DNA from: Rhodanobacter sp. FW104-R8
GTDB taxonomy: Bacteria; Pseudomonadota; Gammaproteobacteria; Xanthomonadales; Rhodanobacteraceae
Direction of reading: 5' to 3'
NCBI RefSeq assembly: GCF_001617365.1
Contig: NZ_LVJR01000122.1
Location: 1 to 54,222 of the forward strand
DNA length: 54,222 nt
Every line of letters begins with the position of its first letter. Position 1 is the first letter of the stretch. The translations under genes were made by a program, and so were the position numbers. The notes under the pieces were generated by a model. It was not told the origin of the DNA. It was given only the letters and a program-made list of their open reading frames with translations, and ran no database searches. Of this stretch, positions 26,396 to 37,344 are shown in pieces.

Positions 26396-27537
26396 CGTTC
26401 CGGGTGGCCGTGATCGGCGTAGGGGCTGTGGCCCTGCAGCTCGGCGGCATAAGCGTCGACCGCTTCGGCCTCGCTGGCAAGCGCCGCGGCCACCGCGGCA
26501 CGGAAGTCCGGATTCGGCAGGTAGTGGCGCGAATGCGTGCGCACCGGCAGGAAGCCGCGCGCCAGCTTGTGCTCGCCCTGCGCGCCGGGTTCGAAACGCG
26601 CCAGCCGCTGCGCGATCGCGTATTCGATACCGCGGTAGTAGCACAGCTCGAAGTGCAGGCCGGGCACGTCGACTGCCGCGCCCCAGTAGCGGCCGTACAG
26701 CGTGCCGCCACCCTGCACGAACAGCGCCATCGCCAAGATGGCGTCGCCGTCGCGGGCCAGCGCCAGCTGCGCGGTCGCTTCCAGTTCGCCGAGCCGGCGG
26801 AAGAACGCCACGGTCAGCGCCGCGTGGTTGCCCTTCATATCAAAGGTGGCCGCATACAGCGCATGCACCTGCCGCCACTCGTCGCCGCTGAGCGTGTCGC
26901 CGCTGCGCCATTCGATGGCCAGCCCGCTGGCCACGACCTGGCGGCGCTCATGCAGGATGTTCTTGCGCTTCTTGTGGTTGAGCGCGGCGAGGAAGTCCGG
27001 GAAGTCGCGGTAGCCGCGGTTGTGCCAGTGGAACTGCACGTCCGAGCGGATGAGCCAGTCGTCGCCGAATGCGGCCAGTTCGGCGGGTTGCAGGAAGTTC
27101 GCATGCACCGACGACAGACCGAGCCGCGCGGCTTCGCCGCGCATGGCATCGACCAGCGCGCGCTGCAGTGGCGGCGTGCGTGCGCCGCTGCCGGCGAGCA
27201 GGCGCGGGCCGGGCACGGGCGAGTAGGGCACGCCGTTGAGCAGCTTCGGGTAGTAGGTGCCGCCGGCGCGCTCCCATGCGCGCGCCCAGCCCCAGTCGAA
27301 CACGAACTCGCCGTGCGAGTTGCCCTTCAGGTACAGCGGCGCGGCGGCCAGCAGCCGGCCACTTTCATACAAGCCCAGGTGGTGCGCCTGCCAGCCCCAG
27401 TCGGGGCGGATGCAGCCGCTGCGTTCCAGCGCGTCCAGGAACGCGTGCGACACGAACGGGTTCGCCTCGGCGCGCAGGGCATCCCACTCCGCGGCTGGCA
27501 GCCCGGCGATCGCATCGTGGAAGCGGATCTCGTGCAT
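26392..27537 (-). CDS. GNAT/FemAB-like acyltransferase (COG3146 type)
   Basis: A 381-residue protein of the COG3146 group of GNAT-fold acyltransferases, often labelled peptidogalycan biosynthesis protein without experimental support. Seen are HAFLDALERSGCI near the N terminus, FLAALNHKKRKNILHER in the centre, and YYRGIEYAIAQRLARFEPGAQGEHKLARGF towards the end. No signal peptide or helix. It is coupled to aat by an ATGA overlap, which may point to a role with aminoacyl groups, but that is only context. Confidence 0.75.
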   Translation of the reverse strand: MHEIRFHDAIAGLPAAEWDALRAEANPFVSHAFLDALERSGCIRPDWGWQAHHLGLYESGRLLAAAPLYLKGNSHGEFVFDWGWARAWERAGGTYYPKLLNGVPYSPVPGPRLLAGSGARTPPLQRALVDAMRGEAARLGLSSVHANFLQPAELAAFGDDWLIRSDVQFHWHNRGYRDFPDFLAALNHKKRKNILHERRQVVASGLAIEWRSGDTLSGDEWRQVHALYAATFDMKGNHAALTVAFFRRLGELEATAQLALARDGDAILAMALFVQGGGTLYGRYWGAAVDVPGLHFELCYYRGIEYAIAQRLARFEPGAQGEHKLARGFLPVRTHSRHYLPNPDFRAAVAAALASEAEAVDAYAAELQGHSPYADHGHPER

Positions 27538-27547
27538 GGCGTGGCTT

Positions 27548-27618
27548 GTAGGAGCCCGCTAGCGGGCGATGCTTTTCCGGTTCTCGATCGAGAGCATCGC
27601 CCGCTAGCGGGCTCCTAC
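27548..27618. repeat. REP-like perfect inverted repeat
   Basis: Two 26-base arms (27548-27573 and 27593-27618) are exact reverse complements, each starting from GTAGGAGCCCGCTAGCGGG; each arm also contains the self-complementary CCCGCTAGCGGG. The loop is 19 bases. It sits between trxB and the acyltransferase gene on the same strand. Confidence 0.85.
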
Positions 27619-27623
27619 ACCGG

Positions 27624-28796
<1,173 letters not shown>

Positions 28797-28803
28797 TTAT
28801 CCC

Positions 28804-29868
28804 ATGCGCATCGGCATTCCCTGCGAAACCAAGACGATGGAAGGGCGCGTCGCGCTCATTCCCGCTGCCGCCGCCGACCTGGTGCGCCGCGGCCATGAAG
28901 TGTTCATCCAGTCCGGCGCCGGCCTGAAAAGCGGCTTCGCCGACGAGGCCTACGCCAGGGAAGGGATCACGGTGGTGGCGGACGCCGCCGCGCTGTACGG
29001 GGCCGGCGAGCTGATCGTCAAGGTGAAGGAGCCGATCGCCGGCGACCTGGCGCTGCTGCAGAAGCGCCACCTGCTGTTCTGCTACCTGCACCTGGCCGCC
29101 GAACCCGGGCTGACCCGCCACCTGCTCGACATCGGCCTCACCGCGGTGGCGTTCGAGTCGGTGACCGAGAACGGCCTGCTGCCGCTGCTGCTGCCGATGT
29201 CGGTGATCGCCGGCCGCATCGCCACCCAGCTCGGCACCACGCTGCTGCATCGCCCGCAGGGCGGCAAGGGCAAGCTGCTCGGCGGCATGGCGTCAACCCC
29301 GCGCGGCAAGGTGGTGGTGCTCGGCGCGGGCGCCGCCGGCGGCAACGCCGCGGCGCTGGCCGCGGCCGCCGGCGCCAACGTGGTGGTGTTCGACAAGCGC
29401 CACGACCGCCTGGCCGAGATGATGGCGATGGGCCCGAACGTCACCGCGCTGTACGCCTACGAATCGTCGGTGGCCGAGGAAGTGCGCGACGCCGACATCG
29501 TGGTCGGCGCGGTGCTGATCCCCAGCGCCCGGGCGCCGCACGTGGTCAGCGAGGCGATGGTCCGGACGATGGAGCCGGGCAGCGTGCTGGTGGATATCGC
29601 GATCGACCAGGGCGGCTGCTTCGAGACCTCGCATCCGACCAGTTGGAAGGAACCCACCTATGAGGTCCATGGCGTCACCCACTTCTGCGTGACCAACATG
29701 CCGGGCGCGGTGCCGCAGACCTCGTCGCTGGCGATTTCCGCCGCGATCCTGCCGTACGTGCAGCGTCTGGCCGCGGGCAACGAGTGGCGCCGGTTCGCTC
29801 CACTGAACAGCGGCATCAATGTCGATGACGGCAAGCTGGTGCATCCTGCGCTGCAAGGTATGCTCTAA
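28804..29868 (+). CDS. ald: Alanine dehydrogenase
   Basis: A 354-residue NAD-dependent enzyme, reversibly converting L-alanine to pyruvate and ammonia. The N terminus MRIGIPCETKTMEGRVALIP and KVKEP, then the NAD motif VVVLGAGAAGGNAAALA and FVxNMPGAVPQTSS-type end (CVTNMPGAVPQTSS) are family signatures. The start ATG 28804 has AGGA in the leader. The 214-base region upstream is shared with divergent trxB. Confidence 0.93.
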   Translation: MRIGIPCETKTMEGRVALIPAAAADLVRRGHEVFIQSGAGLKSGFADEAYAREGITVVADAAALYGAGELIVKVKEPIAGDLALLQKRHLLFCYLHLAAEPGLTRHLLDIGLTAVAFESVTENGLLPLLLPMSVIAGRIATQLGTTLLHRPQGGKGKLLGGMASTPRGKVVVLGAGAAGGNAAALAAAAGANVVVFDKRHDRLAEMMAMGPNVTALYAYESSVAEEVRDADIVVGAVLIPSARAPHVVSEAMVRTMEPGSVLVDIAIDQGGCFETSHPTSWKEPTYEVHGVTHFCVTNMPGAVPQTSSLAISAAILPYVQRLAAGNEWRRFAPLNSGINVDDGKLVHPALQGML

Positions 29869-29898
29869 CCCTTGGCAGGCAGGAAGGGGGCACCCAGG

Positions 29899-32223
29899 GT
29901 GGCGCGCAGCTCAAACGTCAAGCAACAACCGAAGGAGGGCCTCAGCGAGGAGGTGAAGCGCCGGCTGCGTGAAGCCGGTGCCCTGTTGCTGCTGCCGCTG
30001 GCGCTGTACCTGCTGGTATGCCTGTTCAGCTACAACCCGCACGACCCCAGCTGGACGAACGCCGGCCAACTGGAACATGCGCGCAATTTCGGCGGCACCG
30101 TGGGCGCCTACATCGCCGACCTGCTGCGCTGGATCTTCGGCCTGGTCGCCTACTGCTTCCCGCTGCTGCTGCTGTTGCTGGGCGTGCAGGTGTTGCGCCA
30201 GCGCGGCGAACAGGTGGTGCATCCGTGGGAGCCAGCGCTGCGCCTGATCGGCTTCGTGTTCTTCTTCATCACCGGCCCGGCGCTGCTGTACCTCAATTTC
30301 CATGACGAGCCGGTGCTGCCGCAGGGCGTGGGCGGGATTATCGGCGTGTGGGTGGGCAGCGCCCTGCTCGGCGCGTTCGGCGACAAGGGGGCGCCGCTGC
30401 TGCTGCTGGCGCTGTTCCTGGTCGCGGTGACCCTGGCCACCGGGCTGTCCTGGTTCAAGCTGATGGACTGGACCGGGCAGGGCGTGTTGAAACTGATCGA
30501 CTGGCTCAAGGCCAAGCTTCGCGAGGCGCCGCAGGCGCTGGCCGCGCGGCAGGCGCGCACCGAGCGCGAGGTGGTCAAGAAGGCCGACGCGGTGCGCCAG
30601 GCCAAGCGCGAGCCGGTGCGCATCGAGGCTGCGCCGGCGCCGGTGACCAAGAGCGAGCGGGCACGGCTGGAAACCCAGATCCCGCTGTTCACCGGCGCGG
30701 CCGCGCCGGGCGAACTGCCGCCGCTGTCGCTGCTGGACGAGGCGCCGCCGCAGGGGCCGGGCTACTCCGAGGAAACCCTGGAGGTGCTCTCGCGCCAGGT
30801 CGAGTTCAAGCTGAAGGACTTCAAGATCGACGTGAAGGTGGTCGGCGCCTATCCGGGCCCGGTGATCACCCGCTTCGAGATGGAGCCGGCGCCGGGCATC
30901 CGCGGCTCGCAGGTGTCCAGCCTGGACAAGGACATCGCGCGCGGCCTGTCGGTGGTCAGCGTGCGCGTGGTCGACGTGATCCCCGGCAAGAACGTGATCG
31001 GGCTGGAGATCCCCAACACCCACAAGCAGATCGTGTACCTCTCCGAGATCCTGCGTTCGGACAAGTACGACCAGGCGAAGTCGCCGCTGTCGCTGGCGCT
31101 GGGCAAGGACATCGGCGGCAAGCCGGTGGTAGTCGACCTGGGCAAGATGCCGCACCTGCTGGTGGCCGGCACCACGGGCTCGGGCAAGTCGGTGGCGGTC
31201 AATGCGATGGTGCTGAGCCTGCTGTACAAGGCCAGCCCGAAAGACGTGCGGATGATCATGATCGACCCGAAGATGCTGGAGCTCTCGGTGTACGAGGGCA
31301 TCCCGCACCTGCTGGCGCCGGTGGTCACCGACATGAAGGAAGCCGCCAACGCGCTGCGCTGGTGCGTGGCCGAGATGGAGCGTCGCTACAAGCTGATGGC
31401 GGCGGTGGGCGTGCGCAACCTGGCCGGCTTCAACAAGAAGGTGAAGGACGCCGAGAACGCCGGCCAGCCGCTGCTGGACCCGCTGTTCCGTCCCAACCCG
31501 GAGATGCCGAACCTCGCTGCGGAGCCGCTGGAACCGCTGCCGTACATCGTGGTGTTCATCGACGAATTCGCCGACATGATGATGATCGTCGGCAAGAAGG
31601 TGGAGGAGCTGATCGCCCGCTTGGCGCAGAAGGCGCGCGCCGCCGGTGTGCACCTGATCCTGGCCACCCAGCGGCCGTCGGTGGACGTGATCACCGGCCT
31701 GATCAAGGCGAACATTCCCACCCGCATCGCGTTCCAGGTGTCCAGCAAGATCGACTCGCGCACGATTCTCGACCAGTCCGGTGCCGAGACCCTGCTCGGC
31801 CATGGCGACATGCTGTACCTGCCGCCCGGCACCGCCACGCCCGAACGCGTGCACGGCGCCTTCGTCGACGACCACGAGGTGCACCACGTGGTGGCGTGGC
31901 TGAAGGCGCAGGGCGCGCCCCAGTATGTCGAGGGCGTGCTGGAGGAAGTCCAGGCCACCGGCGACGGCAAGTTCATCAACGACGCCGGCCTGCCGCAGGA
32001 GGGCGAGGAAGGCGGCGACGCCGAAGCGCAGCTCTACGACAAGGCCGTGGCCATCGTCACCCAGACCCGGCGCGCCTCGATCTCGGGCGTGCAAAGGCAC
32101 CTGCGCATCGGCTACAACCGCGCCGCGCGGCTGATCGAACAGATGGAGCAGGACGGCGTGGTCAGCGCCCCGCAGCACAACGGCAACCGCGAGGTGCTGG
32201 CGCCGCCACCACCCAAAAACTGA
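29899..32223 (+). CDS. ftsK: DNA translocase FtsK
   Basis: A 774-residue septal DNA pump that resolves chromosome dimers at division. Four N-terminal membrane helices (about residues 25-185) lead to a short basic linker, then the alpha/beta motor with Walker A GTTGSGKS at 424-431 and Walker [11 protein letters not shown], followed by [12 protein letters not shown]. The C-terminal winged-helix gamma domain ([27 protein letters not shown]) reads KOPS sites. The start is GTG 29899; an in-frame TTG at 29872 would add nine residues. The linker is much shorter than in E. coli FtsK. Confidence 0.95.
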   Translation: MARSSNVKQQPKEGLSEEVKRRLREAGALLLLPLALYLLVCLFSYNPHDPSWTNAGQLEHARNFGGTVGAYIADLLRWIFGLVAYCFPLLLLLLGVQVLRQRGEQVVHPWEPALRLIGFVFFFITGPALLYLNFHDEPVLPQGVGGIIGVWVGSALLGAFGDKGAPLLLLALFLVAVTLATGLSWFKLMDWTGQGVLKLIDWLKAKLREAPQALAARQARTEREVVKKADAVRQAKREPVRIEAAPAPVTKSERARLETQIPLFTGAAAPGELPPLSLLDEAPPQGPGYSEETLEVLSRQVEFKLKDFKIDVKVVGAYPGPVITRFEMEPAPGIRGSQVSSLDKDIARGLSVVSVRVVDVIPGKNVIGLEIPNTHKQIVYLSEILRSDKYDQAKSPLSLALGKDIGGKPVVVDLGKMPHLLVAGTTGSGKSVAVNAMVLSLLYKASPKDVRMIMIDPKMLELSVYEGIPHLLAPVVTDMKEAANALRWCVAEMERRYKLMAAVGVRNLAGFNKKVKDAENAGQPLLDPLFRPNPEMPNLAAEPLEPLPYIVVFIDEFADMMMIVGKKVEELIARLAQKARAAGVHLILATQRPSVDVITGLIKANIPTRIAFQVSSKIDSRTILDQSGAETLLGHGDMLYLPPGTATPERVHGAFVDDHEVHHVVAWLKAQGAPQYVEGVLEEVQATGDGKFINDAGLPQEGEEGGDAEAQLYDKAVAIVTQTRRASISGVQRHLRIGYNRAARLIEQMEQDGVVSAPQHNGNREVLAPPPPKN

Positions 32224-32231
32224 ATCCGATG

Positions 32232-32309
32232 CCGTAGGGCGGGCACTGCCCGCCGGCCGTCGCTCACCATGGCGACGGAGCAAAGCGACGGGCAGTGCCG
32301 GCCCTACGG
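32232..32309. terminator. Inverted repeat between ftsK and lolA
   Basis: The left arm (from 32232, CCGTAGGGCGGGCACTGCCC...) and the right arm (32284-32309, AGCGACGGGCAGTGCCGG... to CCTACGG) can pair over most of their length. It resembles a second interspersed repeat type and could end ftsK transcription, although no T-run follows. Confidence 0.5.
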
Positions 32310-32366
32310 TTCGGTTAAGCCGGAGCTGTCCACAATTCATTACACCGTCATGTTTCGGGAAATCCG

Positions 32367-33032
32367 ATGAAACGTTTCATGCTTGTCCTGCCCGCCGTCA
32401 TGCTGGCGCTGTCGCTGGGCGCCGTGGCGCAGGCCGCCCCAGGCCCGGCGCGTGCGCGGCTGGATGCGTTCGCCACCGGCCTGCACTCGCTGACCGGCCA
32501 TTTCAGCCAGACCCTGACCGACATCAACGGGCACACCAGCAAGAACAGCTCCGGCACGCTGGCGCTGCAGGCACCGCGCCAGTTCCGCTGGGACACGCTG
32601 GCGCCGTACAAGCAGACCATCGTGGCCGACGGCAGCCGGGTGTGGATGTACGACCCGGAGCTGGAGCAGGTTACCGTGCGCATCCAGAGCAGCGAGGAGG
32701 CGCACAGCCCGCTCACCGTGCTGACCGACCTCAAGCAGATGGACAAGGACTTCAAGGTGGTCGAGCAGGGCGAGCACGACGGCCTGGCCTGGCTGCGGCT
32801 CAGCTCCACCGGCAAGGATCCGCAGTTCGACCATGCCGACCTCGGCTTCGACGCCAACGGCCTGGCCCGCATGACCTTCCGCGACCAGCTCGGCTCCACC
32901 ACCGAGATCCGCTTCTCCGGCTGGCAGCGCAACGCGCCGATCCCGCCGGCCACCTTCAACTTCGTGCCGCCGAAGGGCGCCGACGTGATCGGCGACGCGC
33001 CGGTGATCGACGTGCAGCCACTGAAGGACTGA
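32367..33032 (+). CDS. lolA: Periplasmic lipoprotein carrier LolA
   Basis: A 221-residue chaperone that carries lipoproteins from LolCDE to LolB. A signal peptide (residues 1-24, ending AVAQA-A) precedes LHSLTGHFSQTLTD, GTLALQAPRQFRWD, YKQTIVADGSRVWMYDPELEQVTVR and the C-terminal GADVIGD, all family features. It follows ftsK as in E. coli, but the next gene rightwards is the hyf-like operon on the other strand and not rarA. Confidence 0.95.
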   Translation: MKRFMLVLPAVMLALSLGAVAQAAPGPARARLDAFATGLHSLTGHFSQTLTDINGHTSKNSSGTLALQAPRQFRWDTLAPYKQTIVADGSRVWMYDPELEQVTVRIQSSEEAHSPLTVLTDLKQMDKDFKVVEQGEHDGLAWLRLSSTGKDPQFDHADLGFDANGLARMTFRDQLGSTTEIRFSGWQRNAPIPPATFNFVPPKGADVIGDAPVIDVQPLKD

Positions 33033-33153
33033 TGCGCCAGCCGCATGATCTGTGCGGACGAGCGGAGCCAGCTGGCCGTTTCCGGTGCGCGAGCAGGGTA
33101 TCTTCGCGCTCACCGATTACGCATGAGGCCGCTGACCGGGTAGCGCGGAGAAG

Positions 33154-33666
33154 TCATGCCGGCCGCTTGCTGGTTATCTGCAGCAGGCCGCGCATGATCG
33201 CCAGTGGCTCGGGCGGGCAGCCGGTAACCACGGCATCCACCGGGATGACGGCACTGACCGGCCCCCGGGTCGCATAGTTGGCGCCGAACAGGCCGCCGCA
33301 GGCCGCGCAGTCCCCCACGGCGAGCACCCACTTGGGATCGGGCGTCGCTTCGTAGGTTTGCCTGAGTGCGTCTTCCATATTGACCGAGACCGGTCCGGTG
33401 ACCAGCAGCAGATCGGCATGGCGTGGACTGGCTACAAACCGGATGCCGGCGCCTTGCAGGTTGTAGTACGCGTTGCTCAGCGCGTGGATTTCGAGCTCGC
33501 AACCATTGCAGGAGCCGGCGTCGACATGGCGAATGCACAAGGCGCGCCCGAACACGGCGTGCAGCTCGCGCTGGATCGCGGTTGACGCCGTCTCGTCAGT
33601 ACCCGGCACCGGATACGGTTCGCTCAGGCGGCCGGTTCGACGAATGCGTGACAGGATATCGAACAT
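33154..33666 (-). CDS. hyfI: Hydrogenase-4-like small subunit HyfI (NuoB-like)
   Basis: A 170-residue subunit of the NuoB/HycG/HyfI family. The [4Fe-4S] ligands are all present: SCNGCELE (two cysteines), VGDCAACGG and VTGCPPEPL. It would hold the proximal (N2-type) cluster at the quinone/catalytic interface. Last gene of the operon, starting six bases after the large subunit stop and converging on lolA. Because its partner lacks the NiFe ligands, the electron acceptor is unknown. Confidence 0.88.
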   Translation of the reverse strand: MFDILSRIRRTGRLSEPYPVPGTDETASTAIQRELHAVFGRALCIRHVDAGSCNGCELEIHALSNAYYNLQGAGIRFVASPRHADLLLVTGPVSVNMEDALRQTYEATPDPKWVLAVGDCAACGGLFGANYATRGPVSAVIPVDAVVTGCPPEPLAIMRGLLQITSKRPA

Positions 33667-33672
33667 GCGCGC

Positions 33673-35226
33673 TTACCCGTCGTGTCCGCTGTAGGAAAGG
33701 TTGAAGGATTTGTTGATCAGCGGGAAGTCCGCCACGATGTTGCCCAGAATGGCGACTTCGAGCAGCGGCCAGTTCTGCCACGAGGGATCATGCGCGCGGC
33801 AGCGCCGGATGCCACCGGCGGGGCCGGTTTCCAGCGCCAGCATGACCGGACCGCGCCAGCCTTCGATCAGGCCGATGCCGAGCTGGCCGGCGGGCGCCAC
33901 CGGCACGTCGCAGACCCGCTCACCGGCTGGCAGCGCCTGCAGCCATTGCCGGCACAGTCGCAGTGATTCCAGCGTCTCCTCGAAGCGTACCTGCACGCGC
34001 GCCGCCACATCGCCTTCGGTGCTCGTGGCCAACGTCGGCGACGAGTGATCGTACGGCGACCATGGCAGGTCCACGCGCAGGTCGCGGGCGACGCCGGAGG
34101 CACGCCCGGCCAGGCCGATCGCACCCAATGCGGCAGCCTGGGCGGGGGTCAATCGGCCGGCACCGAGGAAACGATCCTGCAGGCCCGCGTGTCGAGCGTA
34201 GATTCCACGCAGGTCGCCTACCGCGTGTTCCAGTGCCGCGATCTCGTCGAGCATGCCCGGCAGCGCGCGTGCCGGCAGGTCGCGGGCGACGCCGCCGGGT
34301 ACCACAAAGTCAAACAGGTAGCGCTGGCCAAACAGCTCCGCGTTGTGCCGCAAAAGCTGCTCTTTCAGGCTGGAGAACTGGGTCTGGCCGAAGGCAAAGC
34401 CGGCATCGTTGGCCAGTCCGCCGAGATCGCCCAGATGATTGGCGATGCGCTCGCGTTCGAGCGCCAGTGCACGCAGGACGAGGGCGCGCGGCGAAGGTCT
34501 GCTGGCGGTGATCGATTCCAGCGCGGCGCAATACGCCCAGCTGAAAGCCACCGTCGAATCGCCGCAGATATGGGCGGCCAGACGGTGGGCGTCGCGCTGG
34601 GCCTGCGCCTCGAAGCGTTTGGCGATGCCCTTGTGCGTGTAACCGAGGCGAACCTCCAGGCGCAGCACCTTTTCGCCGACCACGGCCAGCTGGAAACGCC
34701 CCGGCTCGATGGTGCCGGCATGCACCGGACCGGCGGTCATCTCGTGCACGCCGTCGCCGCTGACCGGGATGAAGGGATACGGGCTGCTGGTCACTGGCCA
34801 GGTCTGGGTCGCCGCGACGTCGCGGCGCAGCGGGAACACATCCTCCGGCCAGCCGCCGTGGCGCAGCCACGGCCGCGTATCGCCAGCGTCGGCGCGGATG
34901 CCGAGCAGGTCGTAGGTTGCGCGCTGCAGCCGCCCGGCCACCGGAAAGCGTGTGGCCAGCGAGGGGTAGATTGCCTGGCTGGCGGGCATCGCGTGCTCCA
35001 CCACGACCACCCGATCGCGCAGCAGGTAGGCCGCGTGCACGCGCAGGCACCGGTCGCGGTCACGATCATCGCTGCCCCACAGCGACAGCAGGTCCGCACC
35101 GGCTTCGCGCATCGCGTCCGCGGCCGCGCACCAGCGAGTGGCATCGACCTGTACGCGGCAGGCCGCCACGTTGGAGGGCAAGGCCGCACATTCGGTGTCG
35201 AGAAAGTCAGGCCACATGGGATTCAT
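33673..35226 (-). CDS. HyfG/HycE-like large subunit without NiFe-site cysteines (Ehr-like)
   Basis: A 517-residue fusion of a NuoC-like domain (about 1-150) and a NuoD/hydrogenase large-subunit domain. RLGYTHKGIAKRFEAQ matches family positions. Group 4 hydrogenases have an N-terminal CGxC followed by a histidine and a C-terminal DPCxxC. Here the first reads HICGDSTVAFSWAYC (near 220; second cysteine to Ser, His to Phe), and the end reads FPLINKSFNLSYSGHDG with no CxxC and no cleavable tail. It therefore cannot bind nickel in the usual way, as in energy-converting hydrogenase-related (Ehr) complexes. ATG 35226 overlaps the upstream stop (ATGA). Confidence 0.85.
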   Translation of the reverse strand: MNPMWPDFLDTECAALPSNVAACRVQVDATRWCAAADAMREAGADLLSLWGSDDRDRDRCLRVHAAYLLRDRVVVVEHAMPASQAIYPSLATRFPVAGRLQRATYDLLGIRADAGDTRPWLRHGGWPEDVFPLRRDVAATQTWPVTSSPYPFIPVSGDGVHEMTAGPVHAGTIEPGRFQLAVVGEKVLRLEVRLGYTHKGIAKRFEAQAQRDAHRLAAHICGDSTVAFSWAYCAALESITASRPSPRALVLRALALERERIANHLGDLGGLANDAGFAFGQTQFSSLKEQLLRHNAELFGQRYLFDFVVPGGVARDLPARALPGMLDEIAALEHAVGDLRGIYARHAGLQDRFLGAGRLTPAQAAALGAIGLAGRASGVARDLRVDLPWSPYDHSSPTLATSTEGDVAARVQVRFEETLESLRLCRQWLQALPAGERVCDVPVAPAGQLGIGLIEGWRGPVMLALETGPAGGIRRCRAHDPSWQNWPLLEVAILGNIVADFPLINKSFNLSYSGHDG

Positions 35227-36674
35227 CCGATCAGGCTCGCGGCGAGCCGATACCATTGGGCCAGGGCGGGCGGTATGTACAGGCCGAGCATCAGCACGAT
35301 CGACAGGTGCACAAACACCGGCACCAGTGCAGGCGGGTGCGGCAGGCGCTGTGCATCCGTTTCGCCGAACACCATCGGCTGCACCTTGAAGAAGATCGCG
35401 GCGAATGCCACGGCCAGCGCGACGAGCAGGAACGGTGTCGCCCACGGGTGGTCGCGCATGGCCGTGATCAAGACCATGTATTCACTGGTGAATACGCCGA
35501 ACGGCGGCGTGCCGAGGATCGCCAGCGAGCCCAGCATCAATCCCCAGCCGACGGTGGGACTCACCGCCAGCAGGCCGCGGATGCCATCAATGCGCTGGGT
35601 GCCCGCGATCTGCGAGGCATGGCCGGCGGCGAAGAAGATCGCCGACTTGGTCAACGAGTGCACCGTCATGTGCAGCAGTGCGGCGAAATTTGCCAGCGGC
35701 CCGCCCATGCCGAACGCAAACGTGATGATGCCCATGTGCTCGATCGAGGAGTAGCCAAACAGGCGCTTGATGTCGCGTTGACGCCACAGCAGGAACGCCG
35801 CCAGCACCGTCGAGAGCAAACCGAACACCATCAGCATGCGTCCGGGCAGCGCCGAGTGCATCGCGCCGGCCGCAAGGATCTTGCAACGGACCACAGCGTA
35901 CATCGCCACGTTGAGCAGCAGCCCCGACAACACCGCCGAGACCGGCGTGGGACCTTCCGCATGGGCGTCGGGCAGCCAGTTGTGCAGGGGGGCGAGACCG
36001 ACCTTGGTGCCGTAGCCGACCAGCAGAAAGACGAACGCGAGCCCGATCACCGTCGGATCGAGCTGCCCTTTCACCGCGTTGAGGTGGGTCCACAACAGCG
36101 CTTTCATGCCCTCGCCACCGAGCAGCCGCTCTGCCGCGAAGTACAACAGGATCGTGCCAAACAGCGCCAGCGCGATACCGACGCCGCACAGGATGAAATA
36201 TTTCCAGGCCGCCTCGATGCTGGCGCGAGTGCGGTACAACGACACCAGCAGCACGGTCGACAGCGTCGCCGCCTCCATCGCGACCCACAGCAGCCCCATG
36301 TTGTTGGTCGACAGTGCCACCAGCATGGCGGCCATGAACAGCTGGTACATGCTGTGATAGAGCCGCAGGCGGTGCGTGTTGAGTCGACCGTGATCCTGTT
36401 CGATACGCATGTAGGGGCGCGAAAACACCGCCGTGGTGAAGCCGATCAGCGCGGTCAGCGCGATCAGGAACACGTTGAACGGATCGACGAAGAACTGCTC
36501 GTGGGCCACGGTCATCGAGCCGTGGCCGATGATCCTGAGTACCAGCGCCGCGGCGGCGATCAACGTCGCCAGGCTGATCACGACGTTGAGTTCGGCGGCG
36601 GAGCGCCGCGCACCGAGCACGGCCAGCACGATCGCACCGAACAATGGAGTACCCAGCACCCACGCAAGCTCCAC
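35223..36674 (-). CDS. hyfF: HyfF-like proton-pumping membrane subunit
   Basis: A 483-residue antiporter-like protein of the NuoN/NuoL/HyfF family with about 13 helices. Seen are VGYGTKVGLAPLHNWLPDAHAEGPTPVSAVLSGLLLNVAMYA and RDIKRLFGYSSIEHMG, the lysine/glutamate and histidine stretches of the proton channel. The start is GTG 36674, with a strong AAGGAGG at the right distance in the end of hyfE, one base after its stop. It should drive or use ion translocation in the complex. Confidence 0.88.
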   Translation of the reverse strand: MELAWVLGTPLFGAIVLAVLGARRSAAELNVVISLATLIAAAALVLRIIGHGSMTVAHEQFFVDPFNVFLIALTALIGFTTAVFSRPYMRIEQDHGRLNTHRLRLYHSMYQLFMAAMLVALSTNNMGLLWVAMEAATLSTVLLVSLYRTRASIEAAWKYFILCGVGIALALFGTILLYFAAERLLGGEGMKALLWTHLNAVKGQLDPTVIGLAFVFLLVGYGTKVGLAPLHNWLPDAHAEGPTPVSAVLSGLLLNVAMYAVVRCKILAAGAMHSALPGRMLMVFGLLSTVLAAFLLWRQRDIKRLFGYSSIEHMGIITFAFGMGGPLANFAALLHMTVHSLTKSAIFFAAGHASQIAGTQRIDGIRGLLAVSPTVGWGLMLGSLAILGTPPFGVFTSEYMVLITAMRDHPWATPFLLVALAVAFAAIFFKVQPMVFGETDAQRLPHPPALVPVFVHLSIVLMLGLYIPPALAQWYRLAASLIG

Positions 36675-36675
36675 G

Positions 36676-37344
36676 TCAGTCCTCCTTGAGTGCTTCGAGC
36701 TGATGCAGGTCGAGGCTGTCGAACTGCTCGCGAATCTGGAAGAAGAAGATGCCGAAAATGAACACGCCGACCAGCAGATCGAGCGCAATCCCCAGCTCGA
36801 TCACCATCGGCATGCCGTAGGTCGTGCTGGTGGCGGCGAAGAACAAGCCGTTCTCCATCGCCAGGAAACCGATCACCTGGGTCACCGCCTTGTGTCGGGC
36901 AATCATCATCAGGAAGGCCAGCAGGATCACCGCCATCGCAATGCCAAGCGTCTGTCGGGTGACCGTGGTGGCCAGCGAACTGATCGGCTGGGCCAGCCCG
37001 AACGCGAAGATCACCAGACCCAGCCCAACCAGCATCAGGGTGGGAATGTTCACCAGCGGATCGCTGTCGCCCTCGATGCCCAGGCGACGCATCAGCCGCA
37101 GCAGGATCCACGGCATCAGCCAGACCTTTTCGATCAGGGTCAGCGCGGCGGAGTAATACAGATGCTGCAAGTGCGCTGTGACAGCGACCAGCAGCGTGGA
37201 GGCGGTCAGCACCACACCCTGCCAGGCCAGCAGCACGATCAGCCGCCGTGTCCGCCGCTGTGCGAGCATGGCGAACGAGATCATCAGCAGGCCGGCGGCG
37301 AGCACATGCAGCAACTGGGTGGCGAGGTTGAGTGGAGGCATCAT
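36676..37344 (-). CDS. hyfE: HyfE-like membrane subunit
   Basis: A 222-residue membrane protein with about six helices. The region VTQVIGFLAMENGLFFAAT with the conserved glutamate in a helix is typical of HyfE/NuoK-like subunits. Two adjacent ATG codons (37344, 37341) may start it, directly at the end of hyfC. The last residues encode the ribosome-binding site of hyfF. Confidence 0.87.
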   Translation of the reverse strand: MMPPLNLATQLLHVLAAGLLMISFAMLAQRRTRRLIVLLAWQGVVLTASTLLVAVTAHLQHLYYSAALTLIEKVWLMPWILLRLMRRLGIEGDSDPLVNIPTLMLVGLGLVIFAFGLAQPISSLATTVTRQTLGIAMAVILLAFLMMIARHKAVTQVIGFLAMENGLFFAATSTTYGMPMVIELGIALDLLVGVFIFGIFFFQIREQFDSLDLHQLEALKED